From the NCBI GenBank assembly GCA_026936325.1, contig JAPTHN010000016.1:124001-188000 (forward strand): DNA of 64,000 nt. The letters are read 5' to 3'. Shown here one piece after another: positions 1-11,529 of the stretch. The stretch comes from Platynereis dumerilii (lineage: Eukaryota; Annelida; Polychaeta; Phyllodocida; Nereididae). A program made the position numbers and the translations under genes. The notes beneath the pieces are model-generated. The model was not told the origin of the DNA, did no database searches, and saw only the letters and a list, made by a program, of their open reading frames with translations. Numbering within the stretch: position 1 is the stretch's first letter; every line of letters starts with the position of its first letter.

Positions 1-2032
1 TAGTCTATATTATAATTTATCATTTGGGAATTACATCTTTATTACATTTTATGCGAGCACTTGGTCTGACTTGGTAGAAAAATCAGGACAGGATGAAGAC
101 CCAGCAATGAGGCAAAAGGTGACGGACACTGCCATAAAACGAGTTACCTGACAAAAGCCATGTGTATATTTTTCATGTAGGCCTAAACGAATTTGTGCAG
201 ATGTAAAAAACGAGCATTCCAGGAGCGGATCCAGAAAATGTTGAATGAGGAGCTTCACAAATGAAATATAATATGTACTAAATCTATTCACGAAAATATT
301 TATTTTTACATTAAAATCCACAGGCCCAAGGGGGGGGGGCTTTGAACATTGAACCCCATAAACTCCCCCTCTGGATCCGCTACTGCATTCACAAGTTTGT
401 GGATCTGCATAAACCAGCACTGGCCCTCGTCTATATAAAATTATTGGGGATAATTGACAATAATTGACAAGTAGTTGAAATTGAAATGTGTGCAAGAGAA
501 AAAATAACGTGCAAGCACTTAAAGCAGCACAGTCTGCACATGAGTGTGGTTCCTAAACAGGCGCGTCGCTCACGGATATACAAAGGAGAAGAAGAAGAAG
601 AAGAAGGCATGATTGACCTTTGACCCATGGAAGGCAGTCCATTTAGTTTCTTTTTTTTCCATCACAGAAGGGCACAAAAAAGTGACTGGTCGACAGTTAA
701 CAATATACAGAGAATGTATAGTAGGCTAAATTTGATTGGTGAAAGACAGCAACCTCCAGAGTGCAAACAAGATTTGCATACAATTTTTGGGGTAAAAGCA
801 GGCGTGCTGCTAAAAAGGTTAGATCTTCTCAATATTAGCAAAAGCAAGTTTAGCACACCAAGAAAAAAGTAAGACATTTTAGGTAAAATTATAGGGGTAA
901 TTGTCGCTTGGTCGTGGCAGTCATCTGGCCGTTCACAAAAGACTGCATTACACATTTGTAGGAAAAATAATATTGGCATGTATTTGTCATAATTACACTT
1001 GAATATGAGTCTGTGGGATCTTTGCAAATACTAAATATCCGATGCCCCGCCAAGCAACACTTGATAAATTTGACAATCACTTGGAAAAGACAATAGAAGT
1101 TAACTCTATCCTGATGTGAGCCAAACAAAACTAGATAATAAACTGTGGAAAAGGCTCAACAGCTCTCAACTGTGAATGCTTCACACTTTTCTGCAGCAAA
1201 TCAACACCATTGCCACCATCAGTTTATTTCTGCGTTTACATCATCATGGTTGCAGTTTTGTGAGTTCTGAAAACGTTCAAGGCCTCTCAGAAATAACAGC
1301 TGATGACATCGTATACAATGAATTTGAACAGGAAAGGTAGCCAAACACACACAGGTAAGCCTTGTCTATTTGTTCTTTTTATTCCGTAAAGTTGTGGAAG
1401 GTCCAGTCTCAGCCTGTGTGGCAGCTTACTTATTAAATAAGGCCTTATTAATGCAACTTGAATAAGTATTAATAATGACTCGGGGAAAGGCCAAATAAAT
1501 TGACTATGTAATTTGCACTTTGGAGTAGGCCTAAATAAAGACTGCTGACTAAGAACTTGACGATCTGCCATACTGATGATCATGCTTTTAGCAATGGAAC
1601 CATAGAGACGCTGTTTTATTTTTTGATGATCAAGATGAAGCCTTTGTAAAATCATTAGCGACTTCTGTATCCAATACACAATTAAATTGTTAACTGCACC
1701 AATGGTGTAGTTATTGTGATCAGGATGCTTTTGCTTGTGTATGAGTGTGTGTGCTAATCGATTCCTTCAATAAATACTGAATGCATTTGGATACACTTTG
1801 GTACCTGTCTACCAGTGGACCGCTGTTTCATTGCTATTGCTCTTTCTAGCCTTTAGTGCGGGAGCATATATGTTCTCTTGTTAATTTTTGGCACCATATA
1901 TATCAAATTGAAGCTTAGGATGACAGTACTCTGCACACAAGAGTTCATATTTGATCGCCATAGATCTTTAGATCCGTTCGTCATCAATCAAAAACGTCTC
2001 CTATTGTGCAGTATGCACTCCAATGACTCCAT
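1..2032. other. AT-rich stretch without recognisable gene
   Basis: No coding pattern, RNA gene or convincing splice-flanked exon was recognised apart from the small element at 220-384. A frame at 627-872 (81 codons) resembles nothing I know and has low-complexity ends, so I do not call it. Confidence 0.5.
220..384. mobile_element. Short TIR element (MITE-like)
   Basis: The ends form an inverted repeat, CAGGAGCGGATCCAGA on the left and the complement of CAGTAGCGGATCCAGA on the right. The 165-bp unit is bounded by direct repeats GCATTC at 214-219 and 385-390. The interior has a G-run and no coding capacity. The CAG(T/G)AGCGG-type end resembles hAT-like MITEs, but an 8-bp duplication is not visible, so the superfamily is open. 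Confidence 0.5.
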
Positions 2033-2160
2033 AGCAATCAATGATGGAAGTCAATGATAGCAGTCAGTGATGGCAATCAATGATTGCAATCAATGATGGC
2101 AGTCAATGATAGCAGTCTATGATGGTCAATGATGATGATAGATAGATAGATAGATAGATA
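2033..2160. repeat. CAATGATGGCAGT-type short tandem repeat running into (GATA)n
   Basis: Degenerate units of about 15 bp built from CAATGATGGCA/GTCAATGATAGCA repeat through this stretch and pass into a GATA microsatellite at about 2129-2160. Confidence 0.7.
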
Positions 2161-2345
2161 AATAAGGGGGCGACCATTTAATATAAGGGGGCGACCATTT
2201 AATATCTACTAAGGATAAGGGGGCGACCATTTAATATCTACTGAGGATAAGGGGGCAACCATTTAATATCTACTAAGGTGCTTAGATAACAAAAGTACAT
2301 GTATGAATGAACCAAGGGGGCAACAATTTAATATCTACTAAGCAA
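2161..2345 (+). repeat. 32-bp tandem repeat, GGGGGCGACCATTTAATATC core
   Basis: Four to five copies of a 32-bp unit containing GGGGGCGACCATTTAATATC followed by TACTAAGGATAA lie in tandem. The last copies are separated by a spacer reading CAAAAGTACATGTATGAATG. The same units and spacer recur in the same orientation at 9933-10050, on the far side of the 2396-9907 element. A single inverted match to the core lies near 44850. Confidence 0.75.
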
Positions 2346-2349
2346 TGAT

Positions 2350-2352
<3 letters not shown>

Positions 2353-2393
<41 letters not shown>
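2353..2393. repeat. (GATA)n microsatellite
   Basis: About ten GATA units, directly abutting the left end of the 2396-9907 element. Confidence 0.9.
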
Positions 2394-2530
2394 TAGTCCA
2401 AGAGCTGACACACTTTTATTTATGTTTTTAGCGCCAAGCAAACCAATGAATGCGTATTGTTCAGAATTTCCTGTAGTTTTCAAATATATGGTTTATAGAA
2501 AAATCTATTAGGACAGTTTTTAGAAAATCG

Positions 2531-2544
2531 GTTACCATGACAAC
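2531..2544. promoter_or_regulatory. X-box-like palindromes in the left arm (first of five)
   Basis: GTTACCATGACAAC here is the first of a series in the left arm: GTCACCATGGCAAC at 2852-2865, GTTGCCATGGAAAC at 3045-3058, ATTGCCATGGCAAC at 3182-3195 and GTCACCATGGCAAC at 3375-3388. All match the palindromic RFX-family X-box consensus (GTTGCC, ATGG, CAAC) closely. The inverted right arm keeps counterparts at 7903-7916, 9245-9258, 9438-9451 and 9759-9772. Binding is inferred from sequence only. Confidence 0.4.
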
Positions 2545-3127
2545 GAAGGCACTAAAATTGAAAACTGCCATAAATAAATTTGAAGTTGCATAACTTGAGA
2601 TAGGTTTGATGCAAGAAAATGTAATTCTACCAGTTCATGTTGGGAAATGAGGTCCTTCCGACAAAAAAATAAACATGGCCATATATGGTCATAAAAGGGG
2701 CAAAATGCTAGTTTTATTGAACATTTTTGTATATTTTCAAGAATTTCAGATTTCCATTTGCTGTCAGAGTCTCAAGTAAAGGTTAGCAGGAATTAAATCA
2801 GTCTTGGTGAAATACATTTCCTGCCTGCTTACCAAAACTGCCAAATCAGCAGTCACCATGGCAACTATTGTGAACTGGATGGCCACCATATCAACCAATG
2901 ACGAAATTCACTTTTATAATTAAATAATAAGTTCCTTGGCACAAACACCTATAGCATCTTATACAGTGATAAAATTTGGCCAGTATTGAGAAATAAATTG
3001 ATTGTAAATCTAAGAGGGTCACAAATTCTCATTGAAGGAATTTGGTTGCCATGGAAACCAAATTTTGTTATTTGTTTCACTTTTGCCAAAACTACACTAT
3101 GTGGGGTAACAAAAATGCGTTTATAAT

Positions 3128-4173
3128 GTTTTTAATTCTCTGCTGATATGATTTAAATTACACTGATAACCTGGATTCCTTATTGCCATGGCAACATTGC
3201 CAAATATGGTCATAGCACTTGAGTATTTGAGTGATTCAATACAACATTTCTGGAATTTTACGCAAACAAGTTCCCAAGTGAGCACACTGCTATCTATGCA
3301 CGGTAGTTACCCCAACGTGTGACATATCATTTGAAAGCTTAGGAAAAGGAGAGTTCATATTTGTATATGAAACAGTCACCATGGCAACAAGAACCCCATA
3401 ATGGTGTCCATCTTGTATAAGTGCATGTTCTTGGAAGGCTTCTTGAGATATTACAGACCGTCATATTTACTTGGGATCTCAAGTTCTATTCTATGCTGTT
3501 GAACTTTGATATCAGAGATGACTCTATTTAAACAATGCAATATATGTAAATTAACTGCAAGCTGTGATGTCATTTTAAACTAGAATATGGTCATCTCTGA
3601 CATCACAGTTCAACAGCATAGAAAAGAACTTGAGATTTTACGTAAACAATGTTTTTAATTCTCTGCTGATATGATTTAAATTACACTGATAACCTGGATT
3701 CCTTATTGCCATGGCAACATTGCCAAATATGGTCATAGCAGTTGAGTATTTGAGTGATTCAATACAACATTTCTGGAATTTTACGTAAACAAGTTCCCAA
3801 GTGGGCACACTGCAATCTATGCATGGTAGTTACCCCAACGTGTGACATATCATTTGAAAGCTTAGGAAAAGGAGAGTTCATATTTGTATATGAAACAGTC
3901 ACCATGGCAACAATAACCCCATAATGGTGGCCATCTTGTATAAGTGCAAGTTCTAGGATGGCTCCTTGAGATATTACAGTCCTCGTCATATTTACTTGGA
4001 ATCTCAAGTTATTTTCTATGCTGTTGAACTTTGATGTCAGAGATGACTCTATTCTAGCAATGCAATATATGTAAATTAACTACAAGCTGTGATGTCATTT
4101 TACACTAGAATAGAGTCATCTCTGGCATCACAGTTCAACAGTATAGAAAATAACTTGCAATTCCACATAAATA
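3128..4173 (+). repeat. 523-bp tandem duplication inside the large TIR element
   Basis: The segment beginning GTTTTTAATTCTCTGCTGAT at 3128 begins again at 3651 and stays closely similar through to about 4170. The two units differ at scattered bases, so the duplication is not recent. Each unit contains two X-box-like palindromes and ends in the foldback MITE. Confidence 0.85.
3476..3636. repeat. Foldback MITE copy, first duplication unit
   Basis: An imperfect palindrome whose arms begin ATCTCAAGTT at 3476 and end AACTTGAGAT at 3636, with the GCTGTTGAAC/GTTCAACAGC block inside. It is the same family as 3977-4185, but its right end is cut by the duplication junction. Confidence 0.6.
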
Positions 4174-4185
4174 TGACGATGACTG
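3977..4185. mobile_element. TA-flanked foldback MITE
   Basis: A 209-bp palindrome whose ends read CAGTC(C/A)TCGTCATATTTA in inverted orientation, flanked by TA at 3975-3976 and 4186-4187. The structure fits a small non-autonomous TA-duplicating transposon. A partial relative lies at 44370-44485. Confidence 0.65.
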
Positions 4186-4791
4186 TAACATTCTGTTCGC
4201 AGGAGCTCTTCAGCACAGTTTTGGCATATACTTGTAAGTTCAAAAGCAATTACATTATTGCAAATTTTATATCATTGGTTCCGTAATTAATGAGGATGAG
4301 GTATTGCTCACTAACTTGCAGAAAACAATATCAAATATGGGCTCATGGTCTGTGCTATTAGGTCTTTTTTTGGCTGTGGAATCATTTCAAACAACTGTAC
4401 AGTATTCATCATGCCCATAACAAACAAATTTGAAGCTCATAAAACACCTTGGCATTTATAAGATCATTGGCAATTATGCCCAAATAAGTGATTTATGACC
4501 ATAACCAGAGCAAAAAGAAGTACCTACAATGTATACTTGCAGTACGGCCTGTCAGTGAAGAAGTACAAAATCAATATAAAAACAGTACATTGATCCACAT
4601 TGCAAATGTACTCCTTTAATATGATTTTGTGCTGATATGCTGAGTGTGTCTATAGTGCCATCAGCTTATTTTGCCATCAAACCAATTGTGGTTGCGGAGA
4701 TTCCGGCTGCTAATTGAAAATGGTGATTTTCCTGTTGCTTCGGGTTCCGCTGGGCAATTTCAAAAATGTTTGCGCTGTTGTGTAGCTAAAT

Positions 4792-5208
4792 CAGTGGTCG
4801 AAATAAGGGGGGGTCGGGGGGGGAGGGGGTTTGACCCCCCCAAATGCTCATGGGACCCCCTCAAATACATTTTTCAAAAGGACCCAGAGGGGTCCTCAAA
4901 AAACCCCCCCCAAATACTGAAAGTGTGCTGAGAAGTGAGCATGAAGCAGCAAGTAAAGCCCAATCAGCAAACAAAAACCTCTTGTAATTTATATACATTA
5001 CCGATAGGGTTTTCACAACTCATTTTCTGTGATGAAACATACCTTTTAAAAGCCCAGAGTTCATTTTAGAGCATCTGAAAAAATTCGGCTTCAGGGCACC
5101 TCTGGCGGCCTGCTGGCGGCCCGCAGACTGCCAGCTACAAGGACTTCAACCCTTTGGGTCTTCCAACTGAGAGACCCCACGAAATAACATGGCCTATTTC
5201 GACCACTG
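4792..5208. mobile_element. hAT-like MITE, TIR CAGTGGTCGAAATA
   Basis: The 417-bp element begins CAGTGGTCGAAATA and ends with its reverse complement. It is flanked by a perfect 8-bp target duplication AGCTAAAT (4784-4791 and 5209-5216). An 8-bp TSD and a CAGTG-type end are diagnostic of hAT-family elements. The interior is rich in G and C runs with no coding potential, so it is non-autonomous. Confidence 0.85.
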
Positions 5209-5216
5209 AGCTAAAT

Positions 5217-7840
5217 ACATTTTACCAAAACACCCATACTGATATGGGGCCACTTCCAGTGGTTGTCAAGTAATAGGCCATCAAAATATAGGACATTCCA
5301 TGTTTGAAAGGCCCTGTGACCTTGAAAAATAGGTCAAGGTCACTTTTTTTCGGAAGGTGGTCCGTTTGATGCCTAGAGGTGCCCTATGGCCAAGTTTAGA
5401 TTCCAGCATTCTTTATTCTCTAGGCTTAAGTAATTGTGTGTGGCTTATTTAATTACATTGGTTTGGCCTAGGAACTTACATATATATGTGGCCTATAAAA
5501 AACATTCATCTTTATATACTTCAAATGTACTCCAATTGTACTGCAAAAATGCTTCCTGCTATTGCATGCGTAACCAGTATGCTCTTTTTATACTCGCTGC
5601 AAGGGAGCATATTCAGAGTGTATGGGAGTATAAATGAAGCGTTATTTAAATAATTTGAGTGCTTCAAATGTGCTTCTTTTGTACTGTAAATATGCTGTGA
5701 AAACACTGCATTTGTACTTCAAATGCCAATTCTGTGAGAAAAAGTCTCTCAACCATGCAAATAGTCATTGGGCAATGTACTTCTTTTCTTCTAATACACT
5801 CCAAAACCAAAATGGGATATACTGATTTTGTACTTTGCTGCGCTGCAAATGTACATCTTTTTGCTCTGGGTAGGCAGAAGAACTATTCACAACAGTCCTG
5901 CATGGACCCAGAGCAACAGAATATTTCAGTCCACAATTAACATCTCAAGATTGGCAAGCTGCAGTTTCTACTACCCTACCCAATTGACTACCCTGCAGCA
6001 ATGTTGCACTTTCAGGAGCACGGTTGTAAAAAACTATGTATGTCTTAATTTATTGAATACATGTTTCATGAAGTCTGCAAGGCAGTGGTAATATGGCGCA
6101 CATGCGTCTGATGATATTCAGTGAAAATTAATAACAAACCGAGCTATGGAAAGTAACGGAGTGGACAAAAAAATGGACATAAATTAGTGACATGTCTATT
6201 GTATCAATTTAATCAATGAAATTATACACGAAAAAAATTGAATGTGAACTAGATATAAATTCAAGTCTATATTCTCATAAATCGTGCAAGAAACTCTGAA
6301 AATAATGGTACATTAGGAGGAAATGAACACTTGATTTTGTCATGTCAGGTCCAGTGACAGGGAAAAACCATTGATTTTCCATGGAATACTGGACATAATG
6401 CACAAAAAAAGGTCTAATGAATGACTTTTTGTTCCAAATGCAGTGGTTCTGAATAGAAAATTTAATATGAATAACAGATGTACAGTGACGCTTCAGATAT
6501 TTATCGCATTCAAATTAATGTCAGGGAACTAGAGTGATGCAAATTGTCCCGAAATTTGAGAATGACTCTTAACTTATTTTCTTACTACTACTGGAAAATT
6601 TTTTTATCATCTTGTAAAATGGGTGTAGTACACTGTAGTTACAATGTAATTAAAACTAGTTATCTAACTCATGTTCAGCATTGACACAATATCATTCAGT
6701 GAAATTACTTAACCACTTAAGGATAACCTGTGTTAAGCATTTATACAATCCGGTACAGGGGTAGTTCCTGCCACGAGTAGAGGTGCTGCAAGCTGTCTCT
6801 GTTGAACTGCTACTTGGGTCGGTGTTTGGAGGGCCAAGTCCCAACCCTCCCATAAAACTGAGAGCATGCATGCTGTTTCCACCTGTCACAAAGTTAATTT
6901 TGCAGGCTGATCCAAGATATAGTTGTAATTTCATAGCAAATTCGCATAGTTTTGTGAAATGTTTAGGTCAATAAAACTCAGCCTAGTTCAAAAGAAAGTG
7001 GTCAAGGCCATAAGTTGAGGAGCGCAGAAGGTAGTTGAGGGGAGTCAAGGGTAATTGAGGGAGTTTGAAGCCAGATGAGGGTATTTGAGGCTAGGTGAGC
7101 AAATAGGTTAGACTGCAGCCTTTGCATATCTTGGCATGGCTTTCCCTACCTTGTTACTAGTTTTCACCAAGTGTCTATATTTTTCAGGATTTGATGCCAT
7201 GCACCTGATTAGTAAGTTTCAAACTGAAGTGTTCTCTATCATGAGTACTGGTGCCATATCCACTTTCAAAATGAACAGATAGGAGGCAACAATAGCATCT
7301 TCATTCATAAAAAAATCATTTTGTAATACTGTAAGTTCAGTTAATTGAAACTAGTTATCCAACAGGAGTGTATGCAGGCATGATACAGTCTATTGAAAAC
7401 CCCTGGTCAGCTTCCCGCCAAACACAAACACTTTCATCTGCCTTGTGAGCTCTTGTGGAACCTATACATGGCAGGGAAGATTGATGAAAGAGCTTAACAT
7501 GCTTAATTAAGGGTAATGCTTATGATTATTTAATTTATAATATAGAATGACATAGTTCGCTCTTTGAGCTTTAAATTAGTGTGTCACATGGGTGAGAAAA
7601 AGTTTGTTAAAAATAATTTGGCAACCGAAACACAATTTGATACCTTGTGCACTGTTGACTCACAAGCCATGATCCCATATTTGGAAAAGTTTTCTGCAAG
7701 TTAGTTAGCAGTATCACATCCTCTTCTTTTACAGAAACAATGATATCCAAAATTTATAACAAAAGACCTCTCGAACTAACAATTTTATGCCAAAAATATA
7801 CTGAAGATATCTTGTGAACATCATGTTAACATCTCACGAA
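5217..7840. other. Interior of the large TIR element, no gene seen
   Basis: This stretch has no convincing frame. It holds an inverted pair GTGACCTTG/CAAGGTCAC (5316-5343) and a run of short TTGAGG-type repeats at about 7010-7100. Open frames between 5434 and 6091 are short, mutually overlapping and without family resemblance. Confidence 0.5.
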
Positions 7841-8051
7841 CATGACAAGAAGCAATCCTAGAACTTGCACTTATACAAGATGGCCACCATTATGGGGTTC
7901 TTGTTGCCATGGTGACTGTTTTATATACAAATATGAACTCTCCTTTTCCTAAGCTTTCAAATGATATGTCACACGTTGGGGTAACTACCATGCATAGATT
8001 GCAGTGTGCTCACCTGGGAACTTGTTTGCATAAAATTCCAGAAATGTTGTA

Positions 8052-9061
8052 GAGTCAAGGAGGGTAAATCCGTCCACTTTTGGCTATAGTTGTATTTTCA
8101 GGAAAATAGCAATTGATCAAGAAATAAAAAATTAGCCCATTGGAATGTGTATTTTCCGTACTGCCGTCAACAGCCAAAAAAGTTAAATATTCAAATAATT
8201 TTTGTTGAAACCATGGCAACAAAAATTGAAGGTTAGGACACCTAAATCCGTCCAGGTGGCTGCTTCTTCCGTCCAGCAAGGTTTGTAAATCCGTCCACAG
8301 GGCTTTATGCAGCACATATCAATTATATCTTCTGATTTTTTAAAGTTTTGCAATCTATAATCCTTCACAAAGGATTTTCTGTCGATATTAGAACATTAGG
8401 GTGCTGATTGCACTTATAATAGAAGAATCAAATAACACATGTTGAGTTAACTTTCAAGAATTTTCAACTGACTGCCTCAATCACAATTGAAAAAACCATT
8501 TAACCCGATCAAGTGCTATAATTGCTCAATCCAAGTTTTTAAATCAGTGTTATGCCATTTACAAATAATAAAAGTCTCACAAGTACTTTTAAAGACCATT
8601 TGAAGGGGGTGGACGGATTTACAATCACCCAGTCAAGCTAGTTTTTAAAAAGAGATGGTAAATCTGTCCACTTTTATTTCCATTGTATCTCCTTTCCATG
8701 TGTTGGAATTCAGTTATTACAGAAATCCTGTAAAAATAATAATATTCTTCTTCTCATGCATTAATGTTTTTTTTACCTTCAATACTTTTTTTTATAGAAA
8801 TGGGCCAAGAAGACCCACAGCTTGTAATGTACAAAATGGCTGTGATGACGTCACAGGATTTCATTGTATTTTGTCTTCATCTTTTAAATGGACCTGAAAT
8901 ATCATTTAAAATGCTGTCAAAACAATAAAAACGGCAAAATTAGTTGTAAAACGAATTTCTCTTACTTTTTTAAGTCACATAACTGTAACCAATGTAATTA
9001 TATGCCTATATTAGGGGGTGGACGGATTTACCCTCCTGGACGGATTTACCATCACTGACTC
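8052..9061. mobile_element. 1-kb TA-flanked element inserted in the right arm
   Basis: This segment interrupts the right arm of the larger element. The uninterrupted sequence (GTTGTATTGAATC in complement) is preserved in the left arm near 3240, so the insertion and its TA duplication (8050-8051, 9062-9063) can be read directly. The ends are inverted, beginning GAGTCA and followed closely by GGTAAATCCGTCC. The GTAAATCCGTCCAC motif recurs on either strand near 8068, 8242, 8285, 8609, 8658, 9017 and 9040. No transposase frame is visible. It is probably a non-autonomous TA-target element. Confidence 0.75.
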
Positions 9062-9932
9062 TATTGAATCACTCAAATACCCAACTGCTATGACCATATT
9101 TGGCAATGCTGCTATGGAAAAAAGGAATCCAGGTTAATCAGTGTACTTTCAATCACATCAGCAGAGAATTAAGAATACTATAACCACATTTTTGTTATGT
9201 TATGTTGTGTAATTTGGACAAAAGTGAAACAAATAACAAATTTGGTTTCCATGGCAACCAAATTCCTTCAGTGAGAATTTCTGACCCTCTAAGGTTTACA
9301 ATCAATTTATTTCTCAGTACTGGCCAAATTCTATCACTGTATAAGATGCTATAGGTGTTTGTGCCAAGGAACTTGTTATTTAATTATAAAAGTGAATTTC
9401 GTCATTGGTTGATATGGTGGCCATTCAGTTCACTGTAGTTGCCATGGTGACTGCTGATTTGGCAGTTTTGGTAAGCAGGCAGGATATGTATTTCACCAAG
9501 ACTGATTTAATTCCTGCTAGCCTTTATTTGAGAATCGGCCAGCAACTGGAAAACTGAAATTCTTGAAAATATACGAAAATTTTCAATAAAACTAGCATTT
9601 TGCCCCTTTTATGACCATATATGGTCATGTTTATTTTTTTGTCGGAAGGACCTCATTTCCCAACATGAACTGGTAGAATTTCATTTTCTTGCATCAAACC
9701 TATCTCTAGTTATGCAACTTCAAATTTATTTAAGGCAGTTTTCAATTTTTGTGCCTTCGTTGTCATGGTAACCGATTTTCTAAAAACTGTCCGAATAGAT
9801 TTTTCAATAAACCATATATTTGAAAACTACAGGAAATTCTGAACAATACACATTCATTGGTTTGCTTGGCGCTAAAAACATAAATAAAAGTGTGTCAGCT
9901 CTTGGACTAATAGATAGATAGATAGGATAAGG

Positions 9933-10050
9933 GGGCGACCATTTAATATCTACTAAGAATTAGGGGGCAACCATTTAATATCTACTAAGTTGCCTAGATA
10001 ACAAAAGTACATGCATGAATGAACCGAGGGGGCAACAATTTAATATCTAG
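9933..10050 (+). repeat. 32-bp GGGGGCGACCATTTAATATC repeat, second block
   Basis: Two full units and one partial unit of the array seen at 2161-2345, with the same CAAAAGTACATG spacer, in the same orientation. A (GATA)n tract at 9909-9930 separates it from the TIR element. The host repeat therefore continues across the 7.5-kb insertion. Confidence 0.75.
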
Positions 10051-11525
10051 CGCACCCCGGGAAGTGGGGGCACCCCCCCCGGGGATGTGGGGGCACCCCC
10101 CGGGGAAGTGGGGGCAACCCCCCGGGGACATGGGGGCACACCCCCGGGGACGTGGGGACACCCCCCCGGGGAGTTGGGACACACCCCCGGGACATGGGGG
10201 CACACCCCGGATGTGGGGGCACACCCCCGGGGAGTGGGGGCACACCCCCGGGGAGTGGGGACACACCCCCGGGGAGTGGGGACACACCCCCGGGGAGTGG
10301 GGACACACCCCGGGGAGTGGGGACACACCCCGGAGTGGGGGCACACCACCGGGGAGTGGGGGCACATCCCGGGGACATGGGGGCAGTGGGCACACCCCCA
10401 GGGAGTGGAGGCACACCCTCGGAGAGTGGAGGCACACCCTCGGAGAGTGGGGGCACACCCCTGGGGAGTGGGGCACACCCCTGGGGAGTGGGGGCACACC
10501 CCCTGAAAGTGGGGGCACACCCCTGGGGAGTGGGGGCACACCCCCGGGAGTGGGGGCACACCCCCGGGAGTGGGGGCACACCACGGGGAGTGGGGGACAC
10601 ACCCCCGGGGAGTGGGGCCACAACCCCGGGGAGTGGGGCACACCCCCCTGAGAGTGGGGGCACACCCCCTGAGAGTGGGGGCACACCCTCCGGTAGTGGG
10701 GGCACACCCCCAGGTAGTGGGGGCACACCACGGGGAGTGGGGGCCTAACCCCCGGGGAGTGGGGCCACACCCCCAGGGAGTGGGGGCACTTCCCCCTGAG
10801 AGTGGGGGCACACCCCCTGAGAGTGGGGGCACACCCCCTGAGAGTGGGGGCACACCCCCTGAGAGTGGGGGCACACATCGGGTAGTGGGGGCACACCCCC
10901 AGGTAGTGGGGGCACACCCCCGGTAGTGGGGGCACACCCCCAGGGAGTGGGGGGCACACCCCCAGGGAGTGGGGGCACACCACGGGGACGTTGGGGCACA
11001 CCCCAGGTCATGGGGGCACACCAACGGGGAGTGGGGGCACCCCGGGGGAGTGGGGACACACCCCTTGGAGTTGGGGCACACACCCAGGGAGTGGGGGCAC
11101 TACCCCTGAGAGTGGGGGCACACCCCCGGGACGTGGGGGCACCCCCCCGGGGACGTGGGGACACACCCCTGGGGAGTGGGGGCACACCCCCGGGGAATTT
11201 GGCCACACCCCCTGAGAGAGGGGGCACACCCCGGGACGTGGGGGCACCCCCCCGGGGACGTGGGGACACACCCCTGGGGAGTGGGGGCACACCCCCGGGG
11301 AATTTGGCCACACCCCCTGAGAGAGGGGGCACACCCCGGGACGTGGGGACACACCCCCGGGGAATTGGGACACACCCTGGGGAGTGGGGGCACACCCCGG
11401 GGAGTGGGGGCACACCCCGGGGAGTGGGGGCACACCCCGGGGACATGGGGGCACACCCCGGGGACATGGGGGCACACCCTGGGGGGTGGGGGCACACCCC
11501 GGTCATGGGGGCACACCCCTGAAAA
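10048..11525. repeat. GC-rich 21-bp minisatellite
   Basis: About 70 units of roughly 21 bp, consensus GGGGAGTGGGGGCACACCCC, fill 1.48 kb. Variant units (GGACATG, GAGAGTG, GGTAGTG) occur in clusters, showing expansion in blocks. Near 11131-11340 a 105-bp higher-order unit (five basic units) is present twice almost unchanged. The unit length divides by three and lacks stops in most frames, so long Pro/Gly-rich frames (up to 344 codons) run on both strands. They are compositional artefacts. The G-runs could form quadruplex or self-paired structures. Confidence 0.95.
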
Positions 11526-11529
11526 GGGG

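Larger units (their letters stand above)
2396..9907. mobile_element. Large element with ~1-kb terminal inverted repeats
   Basis: The left arm (2396 to about 3437) is repeated in reverse complement at about 7848-9907, once the insertion at 8052-9061 is subtracted. Both ends read GTCCAAGAGCTGACACAC and are flanked by TA (2394-2395 and 9908-9909), which fits a TA-duplicating DNA transposon. The interior shows no transposase frame, so this is a non-autonomous or foldback element. It holds a 523-bp tandem duplication, a hAT-like MITE (4792-5208), a TA-flanked foldback MITE (3977-4185) and the 1-kb insertion in the right arm. The arms carry repeated RFX/X-box-like palindromes. Confidence 0.75.

Noticed and set aside
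627-872. 81-codon plus-strand frame
   Set aside because: Begins in a poly-T tract, has no homologous feel, and overlaps equally long frames on the other strand.
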